In this document: one piece after another, positions 1-8,624 of the stretch | Numbering within the stretch: the first letter of the stretch is position 1 | Layout of the letters: every line of letters starts with the position of its first letter | Assembly: GCF_948329515.1 (NCBI RefSeq) | Contig: NZ_CAOJCN010000002.1 | Span: 309,740-373,739 of the forward strand | Source of the DNA: Cohnella rhizoplanae | Lineage (GTDB): Bacteria > Bacillota > Bacilli > Paenibacillales > Paenibacillaceae | Direction of reading: 5' to 3' | Length of the DNA: 64,000 bases | Notes under the pieces: generated by a model | The model's database searches: none | Told to the model about the DNA's origin: nothing | Seen by the model: only the letters and a program-made list of their open reading frames with translations | Translations under genes and position numbers: made by a program

Positions 1-42
1 TGTTTATTACTATATATAAGTTAGTTTGTGTATTCGCGACGT

Positions 43-1020
43 TCAGATACGGATTAATATCAAGCCTGCCAGCAAGCAGAACAGGGCCGCCCATTGGGGA
101 ATCGATAGGCGTTCGCGGTAGAGGACGAGCGAGAGGACGACGACCACGAGGCTATTGGCGGCAAAAATGGGCGCGACTAGATGCGAAGGCCCGCGGGCGA
201 GCGCATCGGAGTACAGCTGCAAGCCGCCGTAAGAAAACACGCCGGCCGCCAACCCCCACCTAAACCCGGTGCGGATGGAGGCGGAATGAGAAAGGGATCG
301 GCCGCCGGCAGCGTTGTCCGGACCGATCCCCATGTCCGAACCGGGTGCGTTGTCCCGGCCCGCGCCGGACCGGGCGCCGCTGCGCTTGATCCATGCGTCC
401 GCCGCGAACCACAGCAGCGACAACAGATAGCCCGCCCACAGCACGGAGGCGCTGTCCAGCCCAAGTCCGTCCGTCACCTTCAACCCGCCGTTACGCAGGA
501 CGAACAGGCCCATCGCCGCCAAAGCGAGCGGGTACCAGCGCCGTCCGGCCATCTCGGGGTTACCGGCGGTCGACGGCGCTCTGCCTGTGGCGCCCGGCGT
601 CGATCCGCCCCGCAGCGACAGCAGCGCGATGCCGGCCAGCAGCCAGGCCGCGCCGACGAGCGCCGTCGTACGCAGCGGCTCGCCGAACCATGCGATCCCG
701 GCCCCCATCACGATGAGGATATTGGCGTTCGCGAGCGGCGAGACGAGGCTGGCCGGTCCATGGGCCAGCGCGCGCATGAACAGCAGGTTGCCCCATGCGG
801 AGCCAAGGCCGATGACGGCGCCCGCGAGCCACAAGCGCCCGTCGAACGGCTGCCAAGCGCCCGTCATGAGCGCCTGGAGCCAGAAGCCGGCGGTGCCCGC
901 GGCGTACAAGCCGAGCAGGAGCGAAGACAGCGCGCCGCCGCGCATCTGGCTCGTCTTCATGAAGAAGCCGGCCAGACCGAAGGCGAGCGCGCTGAATACG
1001 GCGAGAGGGAACCAGTGCAA
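43..1020 (-). CDS. DMT-superfamily permease with EamA domains
   Basis: Predicted integral membrane transporter of the drug/metabolite superfamily, 325 residues, a normal length. Two EamA halves are visible, about residues 5-137 and 160-325, each a run of hydrophobic helices. They are joined by a Gly/Ala/Asn-rich hydrophilic segment around 215-250 that is longer than usual. The substrate cannot be read from sequence. The start is a TTG preceded by GGAAGGAG at good spacing. The RBS side also contains the palindrome AAGGAG-GTA-CTCCTT at 1021-1035, which could fold just before the start. No operon partner is visible, because the next minus-strand gene lies 200 bp upstream. Confidence 0.85.
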   Translation of the reverse strand: MHWFPLAVFSALAFGLAGFFMKTSQMRGGALSSLLLGLYAAGTAGFWLQALMTGAWQPFDGRLWLAGAVIGLGSAWGNLLFMRALAHGPASLVSPLANANILIVMGAGIAWFGEPLRTTALVGAAWLLAGIALLSLRGGSTPGATGRAPSTAGNPEMAGRRWYPLALAAMGLFVLRNGGLKVTDGLGLDSASVLWAGYLLSLLWFAADAWIKRSGARSGAGRDNAPGSDMGIGPDNAAGGRSLSHSASIRTGFRWGLAAGVFSYGGLQLYSDALARGPSHLVAPIFAANSLVVVVLSLVLYRERLSIPQWAALFCLLAGLILIRI

Positions 1021-1169
1021 AAGGAGGTACTCCTTCCGTTAGCGTCAAGAACGAAGAACGAGGAATGAGACGGAATTATTCTTTGTAACACAATTGCAAT
1101 ATAGTTGTTACAGGCGTGTCTCAGACGTCGGTTACAATAACGACCAAGACCCCCTTTTTCATATCCTTG

Positions 1170-1203
1170 AAGGCCTGCCAGCGGTGGCGGGCCTCTTTTT
1201 TTT
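1170..1203 (+). terminator. Rho-independent terminator with no assigned plus-strand gene
   Basis: AGGCCTGCC pairs with GGCGGGCCT (one G-T) around a six-base loop and is followed by a run of eight T on the plus strand. The nearest upstream gene is on the minus strand, and the phosphatase gene downstream is also minus. So this terminator has no obvious plus-strand client. The minus-strand reading has no T-run. Confidence 0.7.
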
Positions 1204-1218
1204 ATGCGCAAGCCGCGG

Positions 1219-2034
1219 TTACAGCGGCACGACCACTTTACGTTTCTGGCGGAAATATACCCATCTTTCAAATCCGATCTCCTTGAGGCGCCGGCGCACT
1301 TGCTCCCAGTCGTCGCCGACCCGCTCGGGGATATGGGCGTCCGAGCCGAACGTCACGTCGGCGCCGAAGTGCAGCGCCCGCTCGAGGATGGCGTCCGACG
1401 GATACCAGCCGCCGACGTCCTTGGTGCTGCCGCTCGTATTAATCTCGAGGGCAATGTCGTGCGCCGCGACCGCCCTCAGCGCTTGGTCGACGTCGTCTTC
1501 GGCGCCGCGTATGTCGGAGAAGCCCGGATAATAGGCCTTCATGGCATCGATATGGCCGAGCACCTGGAACATGCCGGCGTTAGCCGATTCGGTGATCAGC
1601 TTGTAATACAGCTTCTTCTCGGCGGTATGCTCGGACTTTTCGAGCTGGCGCCACCGGTTGCGGTTGAAGATGCTGATGCCGCGGGTCTGATGGACCGAGC
1701 CGATCAGATAATCGAACGGATAGGGCGCATAGGCCGCCCGGTAGATCTCGACGCTCTCGGGGAAGTAGTCGGACTCGACCCCGAGCAGCACCTCGATCCG
1801 GTCCTTGTATTTATCCTTGAGGCGCAGCACCTCGGCTACGTAATTCGGGAACTCGCTCTTCGCCATCGCGATGCCCGGCTGATACCGGTCTTCTTCCCGG
1901 GCGAAGTAAGGAGAATGGTCGGAGATGCCGATCGCCGTCATGCCCGCCGAGATCGCCGCTTCGATATAGTCCTCGATGACGCCGGAAGCATGGCCGCAGC
2001 GCTCGTGATGCGTATGCAAATCGAATTTTTCCAA
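1219..2034 (-). CDS. PHP-domain histidinol-phosphatase family protein (HisJ-like)
   Basis: Metal-dependent phosphoesterase of the PHP superfamily, 271 residues, close to the usual HisJ/HisK length. The metal-binding motifs are visible in order: DLHTHHERCGHA near the N-terminus, ISDHSPY, GVESDYF, GSVHQT, LGHIDAMK, EINTSG and FGSDAHIP. In histidine biosynthesis such enzymes convert histidinol phosphate to histidinol. However, no his genes are nearby, so a different small phosphoester substrate remains possible. The TTG start follows TGAGGAGG with eight bases of spacing. The gene ends about 40 bp upstream of the LysR gene's transcription direction, so both may share a minus-strand transcript. 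Confidence 0.85.
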   Translation of the reverse strand: MEKFDLHTHHERCGHASGVIEDYIEAAISAGMTAIGISDHSPYFAREEDRYQPGIAMAKSEFPNYVAEVLRLKDKYKDRIEVLLGVESDYFPESVEIYRAAYAPYPFDYLIGSVHQTRGISIFNRNRWRQLEKSEHTAEKKLYYKLITESANAGMFQVLGHIDAMKAYYPGFSDIRGAEDDVDQALRAVAAHDIALEINTSGSTKDVGGWYPSDAILERALHFGADVTFGSDAHIPERVGDDWEQVRRRLKEIGFERWVYFRQKRKVVVPL

Positions 2035-2076
2035 GGGAACCGCCTCCTCAAGATCGACTTACCTCTATATTTATCC

Positions 2077-2979
2077 TTATTCGCTGCCGGTGAATTGATC
2101 CTCCGGCATTCCCTTCAAGTCGTTCAGAAATTGCTTCATCGCGTGGCTGACGTAGCGGCCGGACTTGGTGATGACGCCGACGGGATGGCTGACCTCCAGC
2201 TCCGCGACCGCGATCATCTTCAGGGTGCCCCGCCGCAGCTCGCTCGCGATCGACAGCTTGGACACGATGGCCGCGCCGAGATTGAGCTCCACCATTCGTT
2301 TGACCTCTTCGCTGCTGCTCAGGACCATCACGGGATTCGGCTCGATATGATGCTCCCTGAAGATCCGGTCGACGAACCGGCGGCCCAGCGTGTCCGGCGA
2401 CAGCTGGATCAGGGGAACGTCTCGCAGCATGCCCACGGTGACGCGGTTGCGGGACGCGAGCGGATGGCCCGGCGCGACGACCAGCTCGAACGTATCGTAG
2501 TAGAGCACCGAAGTCTCGACATGCGCGCTCCGATCGGCCAGGTAGCCGATGCCGATGTCTACGAAGCCGTTTTCCACGCTGGTGAGCACCTGGGAGGAGG
2601 GCATCGTATGGATCGTCGTCTTGATGAGCGGGTATTGGTTCTGGAAATAAGACAGCACCCGGGGGAGAATCTGAATCGCGATGGAGCTGGTCGTGCCTAG
2701 CACGATATGTCCCTGCGGATTCTGATCCAGATCGGACAGCTTCTGCTTGAGCTCCTCGACGATGGATAGCATCCGCTTGGCGTGTTCCAGGAACACCTGC
2801 CCGCGGTCGGTGAGCGTTACCGGATGATTCCGGTCGACCAGGATCGTCTTGAATTCGTCCTCCAGACTTTTAATCTGGGCGGACACGGCGGGCTGCGTCA
2901 AATTCAGCGCTTCGCCGGCTTTGCGGAAGCTGAGCGTCTTCGAGATGGTCAGCAACGTCTCCAACTGGTTAATATTCAA
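2077..2979 (-). CDS. LysR-family transcriptional regulator
   Basis: About 300 residues. The N-terminal winged helix-turn-helix is about residues 1-60 and includes FRKAGEALNLTQPAVSAQIK. The LysR substrate-binding domain follows from about 90 to 290. I placed the start at the TTG that gives MNINQLETLL because GGAG lies eight bases upstream. A GTG three codons earlier (2988) is possible but has almost no spacing to the RBS. The gene is divergent from the efflux-pump operon starting at 3178, so it is a natural candidate to regulate it. The PHP-family gene follows it on the same strand. The effector is unknown. Confidence 0.88.
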   Translation of the reverse strand: MNINQLETLLTISKTLSFRKAGEALNLTQPAVSAQIKSLEDEFKTILVDRNHPVTLTDRGQVFLEHAKRMLSIVEELKQKLSDLDQNPQGHIVLGTTSSIAIQILPRVLSYFQNQYPLIKTTIHTMPSSQVLTSVENGFVDIGIGYLADRSAHVETSVLYYDTFELVVAPGHPLASRNRVTVGMLRDVPLIQLSPDTLGRRFVDRIFREHHIEPNPVMVLSSSEEVKRMVELNLGAAIVSKLSIASELRRGTLKMIAVAELEVSHPVGVITKSGRYVSHAMKQFLNDLKGMPEDQFTGSE

Positions 2980-3100
2980 TCCTGTCACTCCATCCTATTT
3001 GAATATTTTATCGACAGGAGTGCGCGAATAAAGAGTTTTTCTTACTCCAATTATTATAGAAGGAATCCTATGGGTAAGCAAAGAGTTCGGCGAATGGTTG

Positions 3101-3128
3101 TTGCAACTTACTCAAATTTGAGTATAAT
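3101..3128 (+). promoter_or_regulatory. Promoter with 16-bp palindromic operator before the efflux operon
   Basis: A -35 TTGCAA (3101-3106) and -10 TATAAT (3123-3128) are separated by 16 bases. The perfect palindrome TACTCAAATTTGAGTA (3109-3124) fills the spacer and overlaps the -10. This is the layout of a repressor site. The binder could be the divergent LysR protein or the PadR protein encoded as the second gene of the operon. Confidence 0.7.
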
Positions 3129-3177
3129 CGATTTGAACTCCAATTAGTCGAATGAAGAAAGAGGGATCTATCCTTCC

Positions 3178-4740
3178 ATGGATGCGAAAAAAAGCAACGT
3201 AAAACTCGCGATCGCGGGGCTCATGCTCGGTTTGTTCATGGCCGCGCTCGACCAGACGATCGTATCCACCGCGATGAAGACGATCATCCAGCAGTTAGGG
3301 GGGCTGGACAAGTTTATCTGGGTCTATTCCGCCTATATGATCGCCATGGTCGTCGCGACGCCCATCTTCGGCAAGCTGTCGGACATGTTCGGGCGCAAGC
3401 GGTACTTCCTGCTCGGGGTCGTATTGTTCCTGCTAGGCTCCATCCTGTGCGGCACCGCGCAGAACATGGATCAGCTGATCATCTACCGCGCGATTCAAGG
3501 CATCGGCGGCGGCGCGCTCATGCCGATCGTGTTCACCATCATCTTCGATCTGTTCCCGCAGGAGAAGCGGGGCAAGATGATGGGTCTGTTCGGCGCCGTA
3601 TTCGGCATGTCCAGCGTGTTCGGACCGATACTCGGGGCCGTCATCACGGACAATATCAGCTGGCGCTGGATTTTTTACATCAATGTGCCGATCGGCATCC
3701 TCTCGTTTTACTTCATCTCCCGCGCGTATTATGAGTCGGCCGCCCGGCGGAAGCAGAGCATCGACTGGCTCGGCGCGATTCTGCTGACCGGGGGCGTCCT
3801 GTTCCTCATGTTCGCGCTGGAGCTCGGCGGCTCGGAAGGCTGGGCGTGGGACTCGTTCAAGACGATCGGCCTGTTCGTCGCTTCCGGACTGCTGCTCATC
3901 CTGTTCCTGATCGCGGAGCGCATGGCCAAGGATCCGATCATCGCGCTCGGCCTGTTCAAGAAGTCGCTGTTCACGAGCAGCATGATGATCAGCTTCCTGT
4001 ACGGGGGCGTCATGATCGCCTGCGCCACCTATATCCCGCTGTTCATCCAGGGCGTCTTCCACAAGACCGCGACGCAGACGAGCCTGGTGCTGACGCCGAT
4101 GATGATCGCGGTCGTCATCAGCAGCCAGATCGGCGGACTGGTCGCCGGCAAGTTCCGCTTCCGCACGACGATGATCGTATCGTCGATCGTGCTCACGATC
4201 GGCGCGGCGCTGCTGGGCTTCGCGATGGACCTGTCGACGGGACGCGGCATCATCACTCTGTACATGATCGTCGTAGGCCTTGGGATCGGCGTTTCGTTCT
4301 CCCTGCTCAACATCTCGACGCTTGGTTCCGTGCCGCCGCAGTACAAAGGCTCCGCTTCCTCGCTGATCACGTTCTTCCGCACGATCGGCTCGGCGCTCGG
4401 CATCACCGTATTCGGCGCCATCCAGAAGCACGCCTTCCAGTCCGACGTGCTGTCGATGCCGGGGGCGAGCCCCGAGCTGGCGGCTCAGATCAAGAGCGGG
4501 CAGGCGCTGCTGGATCCTGCGGTACAAGCCGTCATGAAGATTCCGCAGGAAGTGCTGCAGAAGCTCCTGAACGAGCTCGGCGATTCGATCATCACGACCT
4601 TCCAATGGGTGGCGCTGCTGCCGGCGCTGGCGTTCGTGTTCGCCCTCCTGATGGGCAAGGCGCGAATGGCGCCGTCCAACGCCGGCAAGCCAGGCGCGGA
4701 GAATGCGGCCAAGCCGGAGGGCGCGCCGGAGCGCGGGTGA
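3178..4740 (+). CDS. DHA2-family MFS efflux transporter (EmrB/QacA type)
   Basis: Predicted 14-helix drug/proton antiporter of 520 residues, typical for the DHA2 family. The diagnostic first-helix motif ALDQTIVSTAMKTI is at about residues 21-34. Motif A is seen as GKLSDMFGRKR at about 64-74, followed by the conserved YRAIQGIGGGAL. The C-terminal tail is hydrophilic and Ala/Pro-rich. The gene begins an operon with a PadR regulator that starts five bases after its stop. A palindromic operator sits in its promoter, so ligand-induced expression by one of the flanking regulators is likely. Which compound it exports cannot be told. Confidence 0.9.
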   Translation: MDAKKSNVKLAIAGLMLGLFMAALDQTIVSTAMKTIIQQLGGLDKFIWVYSAYMIAMVVATPIFGKLSDMFGRKRYFLLGVVLFLLGSILCGTAQNMDQLIIYRAIQGIGGGALMPIVFTIIFDLFPQEKRGKMMGLFGAVFGMSSVFGPILGAVITDNISWRWIFYINVPIGILSFYFISRAYYESAARRKQSIDWLGAILLTGGVLFLMFALELGGSEGWAWDSFKTIGLFVASGLLLILFLIAERMAKDPIIALGLFKKSLFTSSMMISFLYGGVMIACATYIPLFIQGVFHKTATQTSLVLTPMMIAVVISSQIGGLVAGKFRFRTTMIVSSIVLTIGAALLGFAMDLSTGRGIITLYMIVVGLGIGVSFSLLNISTLGSVPPQYKGSASSLITFFRTIGSALGITVFGAIQKHAFQSDVLSMPGASPELAAQIKSGQALLDPAVQAVMKIPQEVLQKLLNELGDSIITTFQWVALLPALAFVFALLMGKARMAPSNAGKPGAENAAKPEGAPERG

Positions 4741-4744
4741 CGCG

Positions 4745-5353
4745 ATGTCCATGAAGCTGCTCATCCTCGGCATCCTGCTGGAAAAGGACCGGCATCCGTA
4801 CGAGATTCGCCAGACGATGGTGAATCGCAACTGGAACTATGCGTTTAGACTGCGCGACGGTTCTCTGTACTATGCGGTCGATCAGCTGCGCGAACGCGGC
4901 TGGATCGAGGCGGTGCACACGGTTCCCGTGCCGGGCGAACACCGTCCGGACAAGACGATCTACCGCATCACCGCGTCCGGCCGGCAGGAATTCGAGAGGC
5001 TGATGTACGAACAGCTCGAACAGCCCGCCTACCCGCAGCACCCGATGATGCTGGCGATGCCCTTCTTGCGATACGCGGACCAGACGCGCGTGGCGGAGAT
5101 CGCGGGCCGCCAGCTCGCGGCCTGCGAGGAGCGGATCGCCTCGCTCGAGCGGGTGATGGCCGAAAAGGCCAGACGAATCCCGTCCAGCGCGCTGCGGATG
5201 ATCGGCGGCATGCTGGAGTTCGGTCGCGCGGAGCGCGAATGGCTGTCGTTAATCGTCGCCGAAGCCGCGAACGGCGCGTACGATGAAGTACGCGACGATG
5301 CAGGCGAGTGGAGTCGCGTCGCGCGTCCGCCATTCCCACCCCATCCCGATTGA
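4745..5353 (+). CDS. PadR-family transcriptional regulator
   Basis: 202 residues. The N-terminal PadR winged helix is about 1-85, with the family pattern LLILGILLEKDRHPYEI and the wing segment DGSLYYAVDQLRERGWIE. A helical C-terminal dimerisation domain follows to about 180 (Vir_C-type). The ATG start lies five bases after the transporter stop, so the two are probably translationally coupled. PadR proteins commonly repress a linked efflux pump and release DNA on drug binding, which fits this pairing. A longer reading from 4703 would overlap the transporter and lacks an RBS. Confidence 0.88.
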   Translation: MSMKLLILGILLEKDRHPYEIRQTMVNRNWNYAFRLRDGSLYYAVDQLRERGWIEAVHTVPVPGEHRPDKTIYRITASGRQEFERLMYEQLEQPAYPQHPMMLAMPFLRYADQTRVAEIAGRQLAACEERIASLERVMAEKARRIPSSALRMIGGMLEFGRAEREWLSLIVAEAANGAYDEVRDDAGEWSRVARPPFPPHPD

Positions 5354-5363
5354 GGTTCAATGC

Positions 5364-5403
5364 AAGCCCGCCTCGGCGCCATGAGCGCTCAGGCGGGTTT
5401 TTC
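5364..5403 (+). terminator. Rho-independent terminator after padR
   Basis: CCCGCCT (5367-5373) pairs with AGGCGGG (5391-5397), with further pairing of the inner GGCGC/GCGCT part, then TTTTTCG. It closes the efflux operon. Confidence 0.85.
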
Positions 5404-5514
5404 GTTTGCCGGTAGGGAGCAGGTGCGCGGCGGGAATTTTGAAGGCACGAAGGAAATGCGCCCCGCCCGTGTCGAATTGATGAGAAGGCTAAATTCCGGT
5501 AAGGGGGCGATGCG

Positions 5515-6780
5515 GTGCAGGACGATCAAAAAGCGATCCGAGCGTGGATGATGTACGACTGGGCGAACTCCTCGTTCGCGACGACGATCATGGCGGCGGT
5601 CATGCCGATCTATTATGCGAGCGTGGCCGCGGCGGGCCTCGAGGACGGCAGGGCGACCTCTTATTGGGGGTTCACGCAGACGGCGGCGGCGCTGGTCATC
5701 GCGGTGCTGTCGCCGCTGCTCGGCGCGATCGCCGACCGCTCGGGCGGCAAAAAGAAATTCCTTCGCTTCTTCTCGCTGCTGGGCGCAGCGGCCTGCATCG
5801 GCATGGCGTTCATCGGCGAAGGCGATTGGCCCGCGGCCTCGCTGCTCGTCATCGTCGGCATGATCGGGTTCGGCATGGGCGGCACCTTTTACGACGCGCT
5901 GCTCAACGACGTAGCATCGCCCCCGATGCGGGAGCGGGTCAGCGCGAGAGGCTTCGCGATGGGCTATCTCGGCGGCGGCGTGCTGCTGACGGTGAATCTC
6001 GCGCTCATCATCGGTTGGGAAGCGTTCGGCTTCAAGGATTCGGCGGGGGCATCGCAAGTTTCCTTCGCCATGGTGGGCGTCTGGTGGGTGCTCTTCTCGC
6101 TGCCGCTGTTCAGGCATGTGCGCGAAGCGAAAGGCTTGCCCGGCGCATCGGCCGCGGACAGCGTGCGCGAGGGATTGGCAAGACTCGGGCAGACCTTCCG
6201 CAGCGTGAAGCGTTACCCCGAGCTGTTCAAGTTCATGGTCGCTTACTGGTTTTTTTTCGACGGCATCAATACGATCATCGTCATGGCGACGAGCTACGGC
6301 ACGGATATCGGCCTAGACCAGAACGCGCTCATCGGCGCGCTTCTGCTGACGCAGTTCGTCGGCTTCCCCGCGACGTGGCTGTTCGGCAGGCTGGCGGACC
6401 GGATCGGCGGCAAAAAGATGTTGTACGGCGCACTGTCGGTGTACGTGGTCATCGTGCTGCTGGGTTTCCTCATGACCAACGAGTATCACTTCTTCGCGCT
6501 CGCGCTGCTCGTCGGCCTCGTCCAGGGCGGCGCGCAATCCACCTCGCGGGCGATCTACAGCCGCCTGATCCCGCCGGGGCGCACCGCCGAGTTCAACGGC
6601 TTCCTTAGCTTCACGAGCCGCTTTTTCTCGTTCGGCGGCCCGCTCGTTTTCGGCGTCGTCGGCGTCCTCACCGGCTCGAGCCGCGCGGCGCTGCTCGCGA
6701 TCGCGCTTTTCTTCGTCATCGGGATCGCGCTGCTCAAGCTGGTCAACCTGGAAAAAGGGTGGCGCGAGGCTGCTGAGTAG
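5515..6780 (+). CDS. MFS transporter, UMF1 (Atg22-like) family
   Basis: 421 residues with about twelve predicted membrane helices. The N-terminal AWMMYDWANSSFATTI is the hallmark of the UMF1 family, named after yeast Atg22, a vacuolar amino-acid effluxer. Two copies of the cytoplasmic loop motif are visible, as GAIADRSGGKKKF and GRLADRIGGKKM. The GTG start at 5515 is preceded by AAGGGGG at good distance. The bacterial substrate is not established. It stands alone between a terminator and a convergent gene 15 bp away. Confidence 0.88.
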   Translation: MQDDQKAIRAWMMYDWANSSFATTIMAAVMPIYYASVAAAGLEDGRATSYWGFTQTAAALVIAVLSPLLGAIADRSGGKKKFLRFFSLLGAAACIGMAFIGEGDWPAASLLVIVGMIGFGMGGTFYDALLNDVASPPMRERVSARGFAMGYLGGGVLLTVNLALIIGWEAFGFKDSAGASQVSFAMVGVWWVLFSLPLFRHVREAKGLPGASAADSVREGLARLGQTFRSVKRYPELFKFMVAYWFFFDGINTIIVMATSYGTDIGLDQNALIGALLLTQFVGFPATWLFGRLADRIGGKKMLYGALSVYVVIVLLGFLMTNEYHFFALALLVGLVQGGAQSTSRAIYSRLIPPGRTAEFNGFLSFTSRFFSFGGPLVFGVVGVLTGSSRAALLAIALFFVIGIALLKLVNLEKGWREAAE

Positions 6781-6795
6781 CGCTGTGGACAGGGC

Positions 6796-7737
6796 TCAAA
6801 TGACAGGCTCCGCATAGGTGATCCAGGCGCTGCCGCAGGGAAGGCCGGTCTCGTAGGAAACGTTGCCGACGAGCGCCTCGAAGCTCGCCTTCGCCCGCTC
6901 CGCCTCCCGGTCGTCCCGGACGCCGAGCCAGCCGAGACCGGCGCTCAGCGTGCGCTTGGCGTCTTCGAAGGCGGCATCCCATAGATCGTATACGCTCTCC
7001 TGCCGAACGCGCGTCCGGTCGACGGGGTCGATCCAGCCGCTGCGCCTGGCGTTCAGGACGTCCCATTGCGGGATCGCGCGCGGCGGCGAGAAGGGAGCGA
7101 GCAGCCCCAGCGTCAACTTGCTCTTCCAGCCGATCGGATCGAAAAAGAGGCGCTGCGCGGCGACGAACTGGCGCACGGAGGCATCGAGCCTGTCCGCAGT
7201 GAGCTCTCCAGCCAGGCCGGGATAATGCCGACAGGCCAGCTTATAGACGACGTCCGCCATTCCTCCGGGGAGTCGGCCGCCCGTGTCGATCTCCCCCGAC
7301 ACGGGCGTTTTTCCCGTATGAATGCCTGCGCGGCGCCACATGACGATCGAATCCATGGCGGTCTCGAAGGCTTGGTGCTTCCACTTGCCGAAGCCGGACA
7401 GGCTGAACACGTAAGGATGCGCATGCCGGTCCAGCACGTGGTGCAGCAGGAAGCCCGCGGCGTATGCCTCGGCCTGGGCGTCGCAGGGTCTATCGCGCGT
7501 TTCTTCGAACAGGTCGATCATGAACGGTCCGCAGGAGACGTTATGCAGGAGGCTGCCGAGCCGGTTGGCCGCCGTATGCGAGCGCTGCCAGGGCAGAAAG
7601 TGATCGTAAAACAAAAAATCGGGGCCTTGACAGCCCAGTTGAAACGCGACGCGCAGTTCGCGGCGTTCCAGGTAAGAGAGTCCGAGCGCGATCGCGATCT
7701 CTCTGCCGAATTGAATGTGCGACCAAATATTAGGCAT
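6796..7737 (-). CDS. Zinc-dependent phospholipase C family protein
   Basis: 313 residues matching the Zn-dependent phospholipase C/S1-P1-like fold found in many Firmicutes. The N-terminus MPNIWSHIQFGREIA carries the first metal-ligand candidates. A central LLHHVLDRHAHPYVFS block supplies the clustered His and Asp. There is no signal peptide, so unlike secreted phospholipases C this is probably cytoplasmic, and its substrate is uncertain. The ATG follows CCGGAGG at normal spacing. The gene is convergent with the UMF1 transporter. Confidence 0.8.
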   Translation of the reverse strand: MPNIWSHIQFGREIAIALGLSYLERRELRVAFQLGCQGPDFLFYDHFLPWQRSHTAANRLGSLLHNVSCGPFMIDLFEETRDRPCDAQAEAYAAGFLLHHVLDRHAHPYVFSLSGFGKWKHQAFETAMDSIVMWRRAGIHTGKTPVSGEIDTGGRLPGGMADVVYKLACRHYPGLAGELTADRLDASVRQFVAAQRLFFDPIGWKSKLTLGLLAPFSPPRAIPQWDVLNARRSGWIDPVDRTRVRQESVYDLWDAAFEDAKRTLSAGLGWLGVRDDREAERAKASFEALVGNVSYETGLPCGSAWITYAEPVI

Positions 7738-7983
7738 GATGCAACCTCCGGTATGATGCGGAAATGCGACTTCAGATGTCGTTCTTCATCGGATTTTCGA
7801 CCGGGTCCTAAGACCTAATATCGTTCGAAAGTACCGTGAATCAACGAAAATAAGTATACTTGTACTACTTATTTAAGTATAATGATGGCAACAAGGCAAG
7901 AGAAGCGGATTTTTGTCGAAACGACGCGCAGGCAACGGATTCAGGCGGTACAGAAACGGCTCGCAAGGAGGCATCGCTCGCGA

Positions 7984-8442
7984 ATGAAGGCAGAATATAT
8001 CAACCCATTCCTGGAATCGGCACGCATGGTGATCGAGCAAATGGTTCAGATTCGGCCCAGCACCGGCCAGTTGGCGGTCAAGGATATTCACTTCGTGGAC
8101 AATCACGTATGGATTCAGATCGGGCTCACCGGCCATATGAGCGGAGACATCGTATTCGGCCTGAGCGAATCCGTCGCGCTCAAGATCATATCCGCGATGA
8201 TGGGCGGATTCGTCATCACCGAGATCGACGAGATGGGCAAGAGCGCGATCTCCGAGCTGGGGAACATGATCAGCGGCAACGCATCGACGATTCTGTTCAA
8301 CCAGGGCGTGCACGTGGACATTACGCCTCCGCGCGTCCTGCACTCGATGATCGACAGCCATGGACAGAGCCGCAAGGCGCTGGCGGTGCCTCTCATCATG
8401 GACGGCATCGGCGAGATGGAGATCCAGGTTCTGATCGCCTGA
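7984..8442 (+). CDS. cheX: Chemotaxis protein CheX
   Basis: CheX-type phosphatase that removes phosphate from CheY-P, 152 residues from the ATG at 7984. The catalytic ExxN pattern is seen in SAISELGNMISGNAS at about residues 94-108. The N-terminal MKAEYINPFLES is the usual CheX beginning. An AAGGAGG lies 12 bases upstream of this ATG. An in-frame ATG at 7882 would add a 34-residue basic leader not expected in the family. A TATAAT at 7878-7883 probably belongs to the promoter. No other chemotaxis genes are in the window. Confidence 0.85.
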   Translation: MKAEYINPFLESARMVIEQMVQIRPSTGQLAVKDIHFVDNHVWIQIGLTGHMSGDIVFGLSESVALKIISAMMGGFVITEIDEMGKSAISELGNMISGNASTILFNQGVHVDITPPRVLHSMIDSHGQSRKALAVPLIMDGIGEMEIQVLIA

Positions 8443-8505
8443 TCGATGCCTGCCGGTTCGGCGGCGCCGAGATGTCGCCGGACCGTTCCGTATGCTACAA
8501 TAAGG

Positions 8506-8527
8506 AAGCCCCGCTGGGGCTTTTTTT
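8506..8527 (+). terminator. Rho-independent terminator after cheX
   Basis: AAGCCCC and GGGGCTT form a tight stem with a three-base loop, followed by a run of T. It lies 63 bases after the cheX stop. Confidence 0.88.
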
Positions 8528-8624
8528 AACGTTTGCGAGCGGACTGCGGGTTGATCCCGACGACTCATATGAATAATCGACGTTGGCCGTCGCATCCACC
8601 GGACGGCGTAGAAGGAGAATGCGG

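Noticed and set aside
1204..2700. 498-codon plus-strand frame across the phosphatase and LysR genes
   Set aside because: It crosses two genes with clear domains on the opposite strand and has no recognisable motif.
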